Under the pieces are notes generated by a model. The model was given only the letters and a program-made list of their open reading frames with translations, had not been told where the DNA came from and ran no database searches. From Spirochaetota bacterium (GTDB lineage: Bacteria; Spirochaetota; UBA4802; JAFGJZ01), in contig JAEWVM010000070.1 of assembly GCA_023396615.1 (NCBI GenBank), positions 1 to 28,874 of the forward strand: a stretch of 28,874 bases of DNA. The letters are read 5' to 3'. The position numbers and the translations under genes are program-made. This document shows positions 5,870-13,766 of this stretch, piece by piece; positions within the stretch are counted from its first letter, which is position 1, and every line of letters begins with the position of its first letter.

Positions 5870-7487
5870 CAGTGTATTTGACATTGCGGCGCGCTGCGGT
5901 TCGGAATACTTTTCGCGTCCTGACGGTTTGCTCGACTGGTGTCGCAAAAACATTATGCTCCGCAAAAGCGGAAGTATTGCTCCGTTCGATATTGATGAAG
6001 ACCATGATTATCTGTTCGACATTTATAATTCTCCGGACGTGCCGGAAGAATCCTTCCGGAAAGCAGCACAGAAAGGTATTTCCATATATGCGCTTCTTAA
6101 AACTTTATACCGCATGGATATGCATGCGATGAAGGCTGTTTATTATTTTCCGACCGATGATGATGTCGTGGATTTCTCACAGGATAGATGCAATCCGATG
6201 ATTGACGATTCTCCGTATTTGAGTTCTAAACTCAGATATGATAAAGCTGATAATCTCGGACTTAAACAGCTGGGATCAAGTTCGTTGTATTTCCGCGGAG
6301 TATTCAGCAAACGCAAAGTAAAATCCATTGATGCCGACATGGTTGTAAAAGATGAGGTTGATGAAGCAAATCAGGAAAACCTTGAGTTTGCCGATGACCG
6401 TGTTCTTCACTCTTTGTTTAAATGGCTTGTGAATCTTTCACAACCGTCACGACCAGATTTCGGTATTGATCTGAAATTCAAACAGGGAGACATGCGATAC
6501 CGTCTCGTGCAATGTGCAGGATGCGGACATTGGAACAATTTAGTTGAGAATTTTCCGCAGAATTTTGCGGTAAAATATAAAGACGGAAAAGCAACGGGAC
6601 ACTTTTTGTGTGCCCGTTGCCGACGCCGTCTCGTATCAAAGAAAAAAGAATGGGTCGCGAAGCATCCTTCACGATCAAAAGATCATATAAGCTGGCAGGT
6701 GTCATGGCTTGATGATTTGCGTGAATCGAATCTGAATTATATTGCAGACAAGTACGCGAACGCGACACTCGCGAGCGCGAAGAAACGTTTCTGGATATCT
6801 ATTGTCGGTGTGCCATATAGCAACCCGGACATGTGTCCGTTTACTGAAAGCATAATTATTGACCATGAAGGGAAAAAGGGATTCGAGCCGACTGCTTACA
6901 GTTCTTATATCGGCATAGACGTCGGAGATATTTGTCACGTTGTTGTGCTTGGATGGACAGGTTCAAAACTGCGGCTGCTTTCTCTTGCGAAAGTCGCGGC
7001 AGTGAATGAAGAAGAATTCAAAGCGATTATTAAAAAATACAATGCGTATTTCGTAATAGATGCTATGCCGTACAAGACACTCGCAAAAAAGCTTTGTTTA
7101 TCTTATCCGGGCTGGGGAGCGATTCAGTATTTCAAGGGAAACTCTCTTCACGAAAAAACCGAAGGCGAAGACGAATACGAAGTTAATGTTGTGATGAACG
7201 ACAGGACTGAATCCATTGATGATCTTGCCGCCTTCGTTAAAGATCACGGTGTTGAATTTCCGAATCCGAGAAAACTCAAACCCGGAGAAATCGAATTATA
7301 CGAAGAGTTCAAGCTTCATCTGCGTAATCTTGAAAAAGAAAAACAGACTGATAAAAACGGATATGAGTCGACTGTGTACAAGAAAAATACTGCGAATCAT
7401 TTCGGTATGGCTTTCAACTCCGCTTTTATTTCGTTCCTGATAGGCAAAGGAAAATTCTGCGCGAGCGCTGATCCGGTGGTGGGATGA
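5862..7487 (+). CDS. Terminase large subunit (GpA-like packaging ATPase/nuclease)
   Basis: A 541-residue DNA-packaging motor. The ATPase part has an unusual Walker A at about residues 65-74 (FRKAAQKGIS, where GKT/S would be usual) and a Walker B at 160-168 (MVVKDEVDE). A zinc-binding insertion of the GpA family has Cys218/Cys221 and Cys250/Cys253 (CAGC, CARC). The C-terminal RNase H-like nuclease shows acidic strands YIGIDVGD and YFVIDAMP. Length is normal for the family. It lies between the small subunit and the portal, each overlapping by a few bases. The deviant Walker A fits the GpA family's loose motif, but the lysine sits one residue before the usual position. Confidence 0.88.
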   Translation: MDNSVFDIAARCGSEYFSRPDGLLDWCRKNIMLRKSGSIAPFDIDEDHDYLFDIYNSPDVPEESFRKAAQKGISIYALLKTLYRMDMHAMKAVYYFPTDDDVVDFSQDRCNPMIDDSPYLSSKLRYDKADNLGLKQLGSSSLYFRGVFSKRKVKSIDADMVVKDEVDEANQENLEFADDRVLHSLFKWLVNLSQPSRPDFGIDLKFKQGDMRYRLVQCAGCGHWNNLVENFPQNFAVKYKDGKATGHFLCARCRRRLVSKKKEWVAKHPSRSKDHISWQVSWLDDLRESNLNYIADKYANATLASAKKRFWISIVGVPYSNPDMCPFTESIIIDHEGKKGFEPTAYSSYIGIDVGDICHVVVLGWTGSKLRLLSLAKVAAVNEEEFKAIIKKYNAYFVIDAMPYKTLAKKLCLSYPGWGAIQYFKGNSLHEKTEGEDEYEVNVVMNDRTESIDDLAAFVKDHGVEFPNPRKLKPGEIELYEEFKLHLRNLEKEKQTDKNGYESTVYKKNTANHFGMAFNSAFISFLIGKGKFCASADPVVG

Positions 7488-8839
7488 TGAGACTGAATAT
7501 TAAAAATGCGTTTAATGCTTTGCTCGGCAGAGAAAATGTTACAGGCTCTCTGCCTTATCCTGACCGTAAACAGGATGCAGAATTTGAACGTGCGGTTCGC
7601 GGTTTTGAACGCGACTATGGTTTTCTGACTCCGTCATATCCACTTGAGATGCTTAACGTGATATCCATTCTCGCGCTGATCAATCCGGATGTTTCGCAGA
7701 CTGTGCATAAAATTGTAGCGTTGTGCAATAACGGGCACTCTTGCGATTTCTCCGGAACTGATACTGCAATTGACGCGGCAGCGGCAGAGCTTAATATGTT
7801 CGCGCGCACCGCGTTTCCGAACAAAGCGGGAGCGGATGGTTTCATCAATCTTCAGCTCCGTCAGCTTGCGATTACAGGCGCGCTCTCACAGGAAGCCGCT
7901 CCGAACATTTCTTTTTCCGGAATTGATTCGGTATATCAGGTTCCTGTTTCGACAATTCGTTTCAAAAATGACGGAGGATCGTATCAGGCGTATCAGTCTT
8001 CATTGCGAGGAGACATTAAACTGAATCCATTCACATATTCGATCATTCCTCTCGAAACCGAGGAAGATAAACCGTATCCGATACCGCCGTTTTTTGCGGC
8101 TATAAAGTTTATTCTTCGGCAGGAAAGAACATGGGAGAAAGTTGACGAATATACTGACAAATGGGGAGTTCTCGGTCTGATGTGGCTGACGCGTAATCTT
8201 CGTCCACAGGCGGGAGAAACTGAAGACGAATACATGAAACGTTCGGGGCGAATTCTGGAGAAATCATATCAGTCACTATCAGCGAACATGAAAAAAGGTA
8301 TTGTTGTCACTGATCAGAATTCAAAGCTTGAGACGCAGGCTGTAAGCCGGGCAACCGGAGGTATGGATGTTATTTTGAAGTCAATCGAACAGATGGCAGC
8401 GAGCGGTCTTGACATTGATCCGGCGATGCTCGGACGCAGTTATTCTACGACGGAAACATACGCGACAGTCTGCTATGACACGCTGATAAAAAAAGGCGAT
8501 AATATGCGCCGCATCATAAAACGCGCGAACGAGAGCATTTACAACATGCATCTGTCTATGCGAAAAATTCCGACTCTTGTTTCGATTGCTTTTAATCCGT
8601 CGCCTACGCTGAAAGCGAAAGAAGACATTGAAGTCAAACAGATAAATCAGAACATGATATATCAGCGTCTTGCCCAGAATACAATTGATGCAGATACTGC
8701 AGCGCGCGAGCTCGGTTATGACTGCGCTGTCGGCAAACCGCCTCAGGCAAGCGCCGCTTTTAAGTATAATTCCGAAAACGGAAAATATGAGTTTGTGCGT
8801 GAGAGAATTTCACTCGCGGACGAAAAAAAAAAGCCTTAG
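7484..8839 (+). CDS. Phage portal protein (Mu gp29-like)
   Basis: A 451-residue dodecameric portal expected at the unique capsid vertex, where the terminase docks. It has the expected layout: N-terminal wing (ILALINPDVSQTVHKIVALC), a clip/stem region, the helical crown (GGMDVILKSIEQMAASGLDID), and the conserved late sequence YSTTETYATVCYDTLIKK. The ATG overlaps the terminase stop. The gene ends in a run of ten A residues (8823-8832) with an in-frame A AAA AAG slippery heptamer, then CCT and TAG. A -1 shift there continues into the MuF frame. The zero-frame product ends normally for a portal. Confidence 0.85.
   Translation: MMRLNIKNAFNALLGRENVTGSLPYPDRKQDAEFERAVRGFERDYGFLTPSYPLEMLNVISILALINPDVSQTVHKIVALCNNGHSCDFSGTDTAIDAAAAELNMFARTAFPNKAGADGFINLQLRQLAITGALSQEAAPNISFSGIDSVYQVPVSTIRFKNDGGSYQAYQSSLRGDIKLNPFTYSIIPLETEEDKPYPIPPFFAAIKFILRQERTWEKVDEYTDKWGVLGLMWLTRNLRPQAGETEDEYMKRSGRILEKSYQSLSANMKKGIVVTDQNSKLETQAVSRATGGMDVILKSIEQMAASGLDIDPAMLGRSYSTTETYATVCYDTLIKKGDNMRRIIKRANESIYNMHLSMRKIPTLVSIAFNPSPTLKAKEDIEVKQINQNMIYQRLAQNTIDADTAARELGYDCAVGKPPQASAAFKYNSENGKYEFVRERISLADEKKKP
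8827..8833 (+). promoter_or_regulatory. Candidate -1 programmed frameshift site, portal to MuF
   Basis: The zero-frame reading is GAA AAA AAA AAG CCT TAG, so the dnaX-type heptamer A AAA AAG sits one codon before the stop. A -1 slip reads on as AAA GCC TTA GAG into the MuF frame, which is open from 8803 and has no credible start codon until TTG at 8992. Downstream hairpins exist at 8848-8860 (CTTTC-GCG-GAAAG) and 8870-8883 (CCGGA-GAAA-TCCGG), the first about 14 nt after the heptamer. The fusion would be 911 residues. Confidence 0.6.
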
Positions 8840-8991
8840 AGGATAATCTTTCGCGGAAAGAAGATAACTCCGGAGAAATCCGGCGCATCCGCGAAATTGA
8901 ATACGCATATATAGCACAGTTCTTTGAAAACTATAATGGCACGATAAGCAAACTTCAGAAAGGAGTTTATGCGATCGCGAAAAACGGAGCT

Positions 8992-10218
8992 TTGAGCGAC
9001 GAGATTATGAACTATCTCAAACAGGAGATGGGAAATAATTTTGTCGAAGAGATGGAACCGTTAATCCGAGAGTACACGGGCAAGGCTTGGCAAGAAGGTT
9101 CTGTTTACGCTAAAATCAAAACAGGTGTTGCGTCCGACAAGGATGCTTTGAACTACTTTGCCAAATCCGGAAAGTATGATTTCGGAAAAGTTTTTTCCGA
9201 CTATTCTCCAGAGATGAAAAAGGCTGTTGAAAATGCGCTGAACGGCAAGAACGATGTGTCTCATGAAGTGATCGCGGATATCGCATCAAGAACTGTCGGT
9301 CAAGAGATGACCGCACCGGCGATTCTCGACAGATACCGTCTTGTGGTTTCTAACGCTGTGAACAAATCGCGCAATTACGCGCGGACTTTGACATACGAAG
9401 AAATCGGGATTCAGGAACTTGAAATAGTCGCGATGATGGATGACAGAACCAGTGATATCTGCAATCAGATGAACGGACGAAGAATAACTGTCAGAACTGC
9501 CGCAACATTTGTTAGAGATGTGATGAGTACTGATCCGGCTGATGTTGTGAAGAAATTTCCGTGGCCGAAAAACGTACCTGCCGGAAAAACGGCTGATATA
9601 GTTTCGGCTCTTGACTGCAAACTTCCGCCGTATCACGGGAGATGCCGAACAACAACTGTTGTGGGACTGCCGGAGCGAATTGTAACGAAAACAGGAAGGA
9701 ATCTGTCAGAGCTTAAAAGTCCGGACGAAAACGACATCAGAAAAAGCGTCGATAGAATATCCAGTAGAATAGCTGCCGCTGATAAAATTGCAGACATCAA
9801 AAAAAGTCTGAACACTTCAGCGGAAAGATACAAGGATTTATCATCTGACGAACTTGCCAGCAAGATCAACGCTTTACGCGGATCGCGCTGGGGACAATGG
9901 ACAGACTCGAAAGGAAACCTCAATGATGACTTGAAAAATCACTGGGATGACAAACCTGAAAGGCAGAAGGATATGCGCAAAAAATTTGGTGACAAATTTT
10001 CGAAGCAAGATTACATTAAGCTATCTGAAGAGACCTGCCGAAAATTTACCAACGTCTATGTTCAGTTCTATTCAGGTCGGCATAGAGTTATTTTTTATGA
10101 TGATTCGAAAAAAGTCTCAGTTGTCGTTGATGCTGATACTTCTCGGATTGTAACATGTTATCCGGCGGCTACAAGCGCCGAGAAGGATTTCGGAGGAAGA
10201 TTCCATGAACTCAAATGA
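8992..10218 (+). CDS. MuF/SPP1 gp7-like head protein with C-terminal toxin-like domain
   Basis: A minor head protein of the Mu gpF/SPP1 gp7 family. Residues about 125-225 hold the family signature: MMDDRTSDIC (148-157) and PPYHGRCR (212-219). The C-terminal part, about 290-408, is extra: it starts LKNHW.DK..., continues through a helix to Y341, and ends in strands RHRVIFYDD and VVVDADTSRIVTCYP. This looks like the BECR-fold RNase toxins (colicin D/E5, EndoU, RelE type) found on MuF polymorphic toxins. TTG at 8992 is the first possible start, but it has GGAG only 2 bases away, and the frame is open back to 8803 with plausible coding sequence, so frameshift entry from the portal is more likely. 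The next gene may encode immunity. Confidence 0.75.
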   Translation: MSDEIMNYLKQEMGNNFVEEMEPLIREYTGKAWQEGSVYAKIKTGVASDKDALNYFAKSGKYDFGKVFSDYSPEMKKAVENALNGKNDVSHEVIADIASRTVGQEMTAPAILDRYRLVVSNAVNKSRNYARTLTYEEIGIQELEIVAMMDDRTSDICNQMNGRRITVRTAATFVRDVMSTDPADVVKKFPWPKNVPAGKTADIVSALDCKLPPYHGRCRTTTVVGLPERIVTKTGRNLSELKSPDENDIRKSVDRISSRIAAADKIADIKKSLNTSAERYKDLSSDELASKINALRGSRWGQWTDSKGNLNDDLKNHWDDKPERQKDMRKKFGDKFSKQDYIKLSEETCRKFTNVYVQFYSGRHRVIFYDDSKKVSVVVDADTSRIVTCYPAATSAEKDFGGRFHELK

Positions 10219-10528
10219 AACAAGAAAACTCTTCAATCATTTCAAACACATGATAGAAGATTTACCTTCCGAGTGTTACACAATACATGAATTAGATGAG
10301 CTGATTGATTACATGGATTCACGCCCTGACGACGACACGGATATTGAATTCGTAAAACTTCTTCCGGTCATAGTTGAAAAAGACCTTCTTATCGGAAGAG
10401 CGATCCGCGGTACATGGCGCGAAAATTGGTACGGTATTTATATCGGAGATTATCCGCTTGAAAGCTTACCTGAACATGTTCGCGATACTGCGGCATCCCT
10501 TTATTACGGCGCAAGCATCCCAAGCTGA
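10205..10528 (+). CDS. Small acidic protein, candidate immunity to the MuF toxin
   Basis: A 107-residue acidic protein of mostly helices (ETRKLFNHFKHMIEDL, then YTIHELDELIDYMDSRPDDD) with a central strand region around GTWRENWYGIYIGDYPLE. No signal or membrane segment. It starts inside the end of the MuF gene (14-base overlap) with a strong GGAGG ribosome site, so the two are made together. An acidic, small, coupled gene right after a toxin-like C-terminus is the standard position of an immunity protein; mature head genes of Mu-like phages do not usually have a gene of this kind here. The role is inferred. Confidence 0.6.
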   Translation: MNSNETRKLFNHFKHMIEDLPSECYTIHELDELIDYMDSRPDDDTDIEFVKLLPVIVEKDLLIGRAIRGTWRENWYGIYIGDYPLESLPEHVRDTAASLYYGASIPS

Positions 10529-10726
10529 AAACGGCGGCTTATTTTCCGGCTCTCTGTGAGAAAAAACAGCCTTAACGTGTCATTATTCCGGTTTTGATTT
10601 TTAAACAGTTTTAAACGCCTTTCCGCTCGGCTGAAAGGCTCTCTATACGGAGGCACTGCCTCCAAACCACCACAAAACACACACCACCCCGAAAATTATG
10701 CCGAAAACGGCATTGAGGGGATCAAA
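10529..10726 (+). promoter_or_regulatory. Hairpin-rich 198-bp intergenic region before the protease gene
   Basis: This is the longest gap inside the late genes. It holds a 7-bp hairpin GCCTTTC/GAAAGGC (10617-10639), a perfect GGAGGC-ACT-GCCTCC hairpin (10649-10663), the repeat core ACACACACCACC (10677-10688), and a nested structure with CCCC/GGGG outside (10687-10720) and ATGCCG-AAAA-CGGCAT inside (10698-10713) that ends at the AGGGG ribosome site. No clear promoter was seen. It may contain a transcription or translation control leader. Confidence 0.5.
10677..10688 (+). repeat. Third, partial copy of the 34-bp repeat core
   Basis: ACACACACCACC here is identical to the core of the repeat at 17712-17745 and in the same orientation; the GC-rich flank is only loosely similar (CCCCG). 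All three copies lie in intergenic gaps just before the first gene of a run. Confidence 0.5.
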
Positions 10727-12016
10727 ATGATTTATTTTCTATCTGATAACGGACTCAAATCTGCGGAGACATCCGCGGAGCTTTCTCATGCGAAATTGTC
10801 ACCGCTTATTATAGATGACGTGCGCGGCACTGGGCGCTTGCGCCTTTCCGCATCGGCTCTTTCCGGAGAGAACGGATTTTCAGGTTCTGACGAATATTCT
10901 TTGAATGAAACAGACACTCATCTGTTCGCGCCGTTCCGCGCTTTATCAGCGGTTTTAATCGAAGACCGTCATCTGGATTTTTCTGCAGACGGAGTTCTGA
11001 AGTCTTCATACCGCTTGCTCAAAGGTCAGACGGTATATCCGAATCATGATGCCGATGTTAATCAGTGGATCGGAGTTACGGCGAAAAGCTGGTGGGAAGA
11101 ATCTTCAGGAGACAGACCAGCAGGCGTTGATGTCACACTCAAAATTTCCAAAAAGCATAACGAGAGAATTGTAGACGGGATCAAGGAAGGAGCTCTGCAC
11201 TCTGTCAGCGTTGATGTTCTTTTTGAATATAAGAAATCTCACTCTGAGCTTGAAGGGTTTTTCTGGAAGCTCGGCGAGAATATAGACAATTCGATTGTCC
11301 GTCTCATCATAACTAAAATTACAGGATACGATGAAATCTCACTGGTATGGCAAGGGGCTGACCGGTGGGCAAAAAGACTTTTCACTCCGGAAAGCACAGG
11401 GCTTGAAAACGGTTCAGAACAGTCTTTGTCTCAGTCAAAAAATAACAACACAGGAGGAAAAAACGACATGAGTGTAAAACTCAGTAAAGCAGCTGTCGGC
11501 GGATTGCTTTCCGCTATCGGCATGACATACGAAAAGTTCGGATTTGAAAAAGCGTCCGACACAGTCGAACTCGACGACTCAAAGCTCTCTCTATTTATCA
11601 GAGAGATAGAAGATCGAATCACTTCCGACAATGAAAAACTCTCTCAGATTAGAGAGTTCTTGAAAGCGGATGAAAACAGTGACATCGTTGCTCTCGCAAA
11701 AGAATTATCTGCCAAGGCTGTTGTTGCCGATGCGACTCTTTCGGACATGAGAGCCGAAGCTCTTAAATTTGCAAAACTCGCAGAAGGCGAAGGCGATGAA
11801 AAGACATTGAACACTGCTCTTGAAAAAAGCATTCAGAGCGCGTCGTATGAAGACGCGAAGGCATTTGCCGAACTCTATTCAAAGAAGGCGGAAGCACTTG
11901 CACCGCTTAAGTGCAAGAAGTGCGGAGCAGAACTTCACCGCGGAAGCGCAGAGCGCGATTCTTCACAGTCATCTGATGATACAGATGATGATAAATTCAG
12001 ATTTGGAGGCAAATGA
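10727..12016 (+). CDS. Prohead protease with C-terminal scaffold (Mu gpI-like)
   Basis: A 429-residue bifunctional assembly protein. The N-terminal ~220 residues form the protease: His107 in YPNHDADVNQWIG and Ser159 or Ser161 in EGALHSVSVDVLF are the likely catalytic residues, in the order seen in Mu gpI-type prohead proteases. After a Gln/Asn/Ser linker (about 229-245), the C-terminal ~180 residues are a charged helical scaffold with a CKKC and an acidic Ser/Asp-rich end. A strong internal ribosome site and ATG at 11468 allow the scaffold to be made alone. It processes or is cut during capsid assembly and lies immediately before the cement and capsid genes. Confidence 0.78.
   Translation: MIYFLSDNGLKSAETSAELSHAKLSPLIIDDVRGTGRLRLSASALSGENGFSGSDEYSLNETDTHLFAPFRALSAVLIEDRHLDFSADGVLKSSYRLLKGQTVYPNHDADVNQWIGVTAKSWWEESSGDRPAGVDVTLKISKKHNERIVDGIKEGALHSVSVDVLFEYKKSHSELEGFFWKLGENIDNSIVRLIITKITGYDEISLVWQGADRWAKRLFTPESTGLENGSEQSLSQSKNNNTGGKNDMSVKLSKAAVGGLLSAIGMTYEKFGFEKASDTVELDDSKLSLFIREIEDRITSDNEKLSQIREFLKADENSDIVALAKELSAKAVVADATLSDMRAEALKFAKLAEGEGDEKTLNTALEKSIQSASYEDAKAFAELYSKKAEALAPLKCKKCGAELHRGSAERDSSQSSDDTDDDKFRFGGK
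11468..12016 (+). CDS. Nested scaffold protein from an internal start (Mu gpZ/lambda Nu3-like)
   Basis: AGGAGG at 11452-11457 lies 10 bases before an in-frame ATG at 11468 inside the protease gene, a far better ribosome site than chance inside coding sequence. The product would be 182 residues, starting MSVKLSKAAVGGLLSAIG, made of helices (IREIEDRITSDNEKLSQIRE, ALAKELSAKAVVADATLSD) and lacking the protease. Mu (I/Z) and lambda (C/Nu3) make capsid scaffolds in the same nested way. Confidence 0.7.
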   Translation: MSVKLSKAAVGGLLSAIGMTYEKFGFEKASDTVELDDSKLSLFIREIEDRITSDNEKLSQIREFLKADENSDIVALAKELSAKAVVADATLSDMRAEALKFAKLAEGEGDEKTLNTALEKSIQSASYEDAKAFAELYSKKAEALAPLKCKKCGAELHRGSAERDSSQSSDDTDDDKFRFGGK

Positions 12017-12399
12017 TGATAACGGATGAAATTGGTTTCGCAGGGCTTGACGGTTCTGCCGTAACGATGAAATGCCCGGCAGCAATAACTTCTGCAGATG
12101 AAGGCAAGCCAGTAAGCATATCCGGAAACGGTGAAATCGAACTTGCCGCTAACAACAGCTCCTTTGCAGGAAAACTTTTGAAAGTTGAGTCTGACGGATT
12201 CTGCAGTGTCGCGCTAAAAGGCTGTCTCGAACTTGCGTGCAATGATGCCACTGTTTCTGCAGCAGACAGCGCAGCGCTTTGCGCGGACGGCAGCGGAGGA
12301 ATCAAGAAGACCGTTACAACCGGCGGACTTGATACATACAGCCTCGCGAAAGTGCTGACAGTCGATACGGTAAACAAAACAGCAGTGATCCTGCTTTAA
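12013..12399 (+). CDS. Capsid decoration/cement-like protein
   Basis: A 128-residue, beta-rich protein with many Gly, Ala and Ser and no charged helices (GLDGSAVTMKCPAAI, GKPVSISGNGEIELA, LDTYSLAKVLTVDT). The composition and position between the scaffold/protease and the major capsid gene fit the lambda gpD/DUF2190 class of capsid stabilisers. It starts at either ATG of an ATGATG pair and overlaps the preceding stop. The family assignment is by fold type and context. Confidence 0.6.
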   Translation: MMITDEIGFAGLDGSAVTMKCPAAITSADEGKPVSISGNGEIELAANNSSFAGKLLKVESDGFCSVALKGCLELACNDATVSAADSAALCADGSGGIKKTVTTGGLDTYSLAKVLTVDTVNKTAVILL

Positions 12400-12408
12400 G
12401 AGGATAAA

Positions 12409-13407
12409 ATGGCAAGATATGAAAAAATTTCTCTCAGCAAAGAGATGTTTGCTGAAGCAAAAGAAAATGGAGTTTCTCTTTCTGAACTTCTATCAAAATC
12501 AGATAAGTTCAACAAAGAGTCAAAGCTGTCTGTTCTTGAACAGCAGCTTGCCGCGCGCGATCTGGCGATAGCTCCGGGTCACGCGTCGCTTATTTCCGAT
12601 TTTTACAAGACTGAAGATTCAAGGGTGCTCTTTGTTGAGACAATCAATCAGGCTGTCCGCATGGGGATGAACAAACTCAACAAGAGCTACGCGAATCTTT
12701 CTGATATCGTTGCGACGAGAACAGGCATTCAGGGCGGAGTCTATGAAGCAGCTCTTGTTGATATTGAATCGTCTTCGAAAGTCAAAGCAAAGAGAGTTGC
12801 TGAGGGTTCGCAGTTCCCTGTAGTCACTATAGCTTTTAAAGGCCAGTCGATTAAGCTCGGCAAATTCGGATATCAGATTAAGAGTTCGTATGAAGCTGTC
12901 CGTAGATGCAGAGCGAATGTCTTTCTGACTACAATGCAGATACTTGGTCAGAACATTTCAATGCAGAAACTTTCAGCAGCTGTTGACACCCTCATCAACG
13001 GAGATGGAAACGGAAATCCCATCGCGACCATTTCTGCGGGAACAACCGGCACTCTGAAATATGCCGATACGGTTAATCTCGAAGAATCGTTTGAGAATTA
13101 CGAACCGACTCTGATGCTGTCCGGTCAGGATATGCGAATTGCATATAGAACCTTGCCTGAATATGTAAATCGGGGTTATGGTCCTGTTATGATGGATCCT
13201 CCGAAAAAAGTTAAATCAATGCCTGCAGGAAGAATCATCGCAATTGATTCGGGTGCGTGTATTGAGGAAGTGTACGAAAACGGAGGCTCTCTCGTAGAGT
13301 ATCAGAAAATCATCTCCGAGCAGTTTGAAACGGCGGTTGTCTCTGAAGTTGCAGGTTATTCTGTTCTGTTCCGTGACGCGTCGCGCATGCTTAAAGTTAC
13401 GGCTTAA
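12409..13407 (+). CDS. Major capsid protein (HK97 fold)
   Basis: A 332-residue protein that should form the icosahedral shell. It has an N-terminal helical arm (SLSELLSKSDKFNKESKL), an internal SYANLSDIVATRTG stretch, the E-loop/P-domain region (KVKAKRVAEGSQFPVVTIAF), and the A-domain near the end (IAIDSGACIEEVYENGGSLV). Such sequences match the Mu gpT/HK97-fold layout. The gene has a good GAGG site, sits directly after the cement gene and before connector genes, and has the size of Mu-like capsid proteins. Confidence 0.82.
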   Translation: MARYEKISLSKEMFAEAKENGVSLSELLSKSDKFNKESKLSVLEQQLAARDLAIAPGHASLISDFYKTEDSRVLFVETINQAVRMGMNKLNKSYANLSDIVATRTGIQGGVYEAALVDIESSSKVKAKRVAEGSQFPVVTIAFKGQSIKLGKFGYQIKSSYEAVRRCRANVFLTTMQILGQNISMQKLSAAVDTLINGDGNGNPIATISAGTTGTLKYADTVNLEESFENYEPTLMLSGQDMRIAYRTLPEYVNRGYGPVMMDPPKKVKSMPAGRIIAIDSGACIEEVYENGGSLVEYQKIISEQFETAVVSEVAGYSVLFRDASRMLKVTA

Positions 13408-13416
13408 GGAGGAACC

Positions 13417-13764
13417 ATGAAAAAAATTAAAGTTAGACTCAAAGCCGAAATCGCGCGCCGCAGAGACGGATTCTATGATTTGTCCGAAGGACAGAAAATA
13501 GCGCCGACTTCGGACAAACCGGAGAAAGAAGTTTTCGAAGTTTTGGAAACTCCATTTATCGTAAGCAAAATCCGTTCAGGTGAACTTATTAAGGTCGGCG
13601 AGGATAAGGCTGATACGGAATCTGCCGGAGCAAATGAAAACAGTTCTGCTGATGATGGCGATTCTGATTCCGATGATGGAGATGATGATAATCTCAATGA
13701 TTCATCCGGAGCGGACGGAAGTTCTGATGATGCTAATGATGCTGATAAAGCAAATGGAGAATAG
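13417..13764 (+). CDS. Small head protein with very acidic Asp/Ser tail
   Basis: A 115-residue protein. Residues 1-62 form a small domain (KIKVRLKAEIARRRDGFYDL, then VFEVLETPFIVSKIRSGELI). Residues about 63-115 are a low-complexity acidic tail of Asp, Ser, Ala, Asn and Gly (SADDGDSDSDDGDDDN). The ribosome site is AAGGAGG. It lies between the major capsid and a connector gene, the slot of small head-completion proteins; a role in the capsid or the connector is inferred. Confidence 0.5.
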   Translation: MKKIKVRLKAEIARRRDGFYDLSEGQKIAPTSDKPEKEVFEVLETPFIVSKIRSGELIKVGEDKADTESAGANENSSADDGDSDSDDGDDDNLNDSSGADGSSDDANDADKANGE

Positions 13765-13766
13765 AC

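Noticed and set aside
5303..5965. 220-residue reading frame on the minus strand
   Set aside because: It lies opposite the two terminase genes, has no ribosome site and no family pattern; it is a shadow of a strong coding frame.
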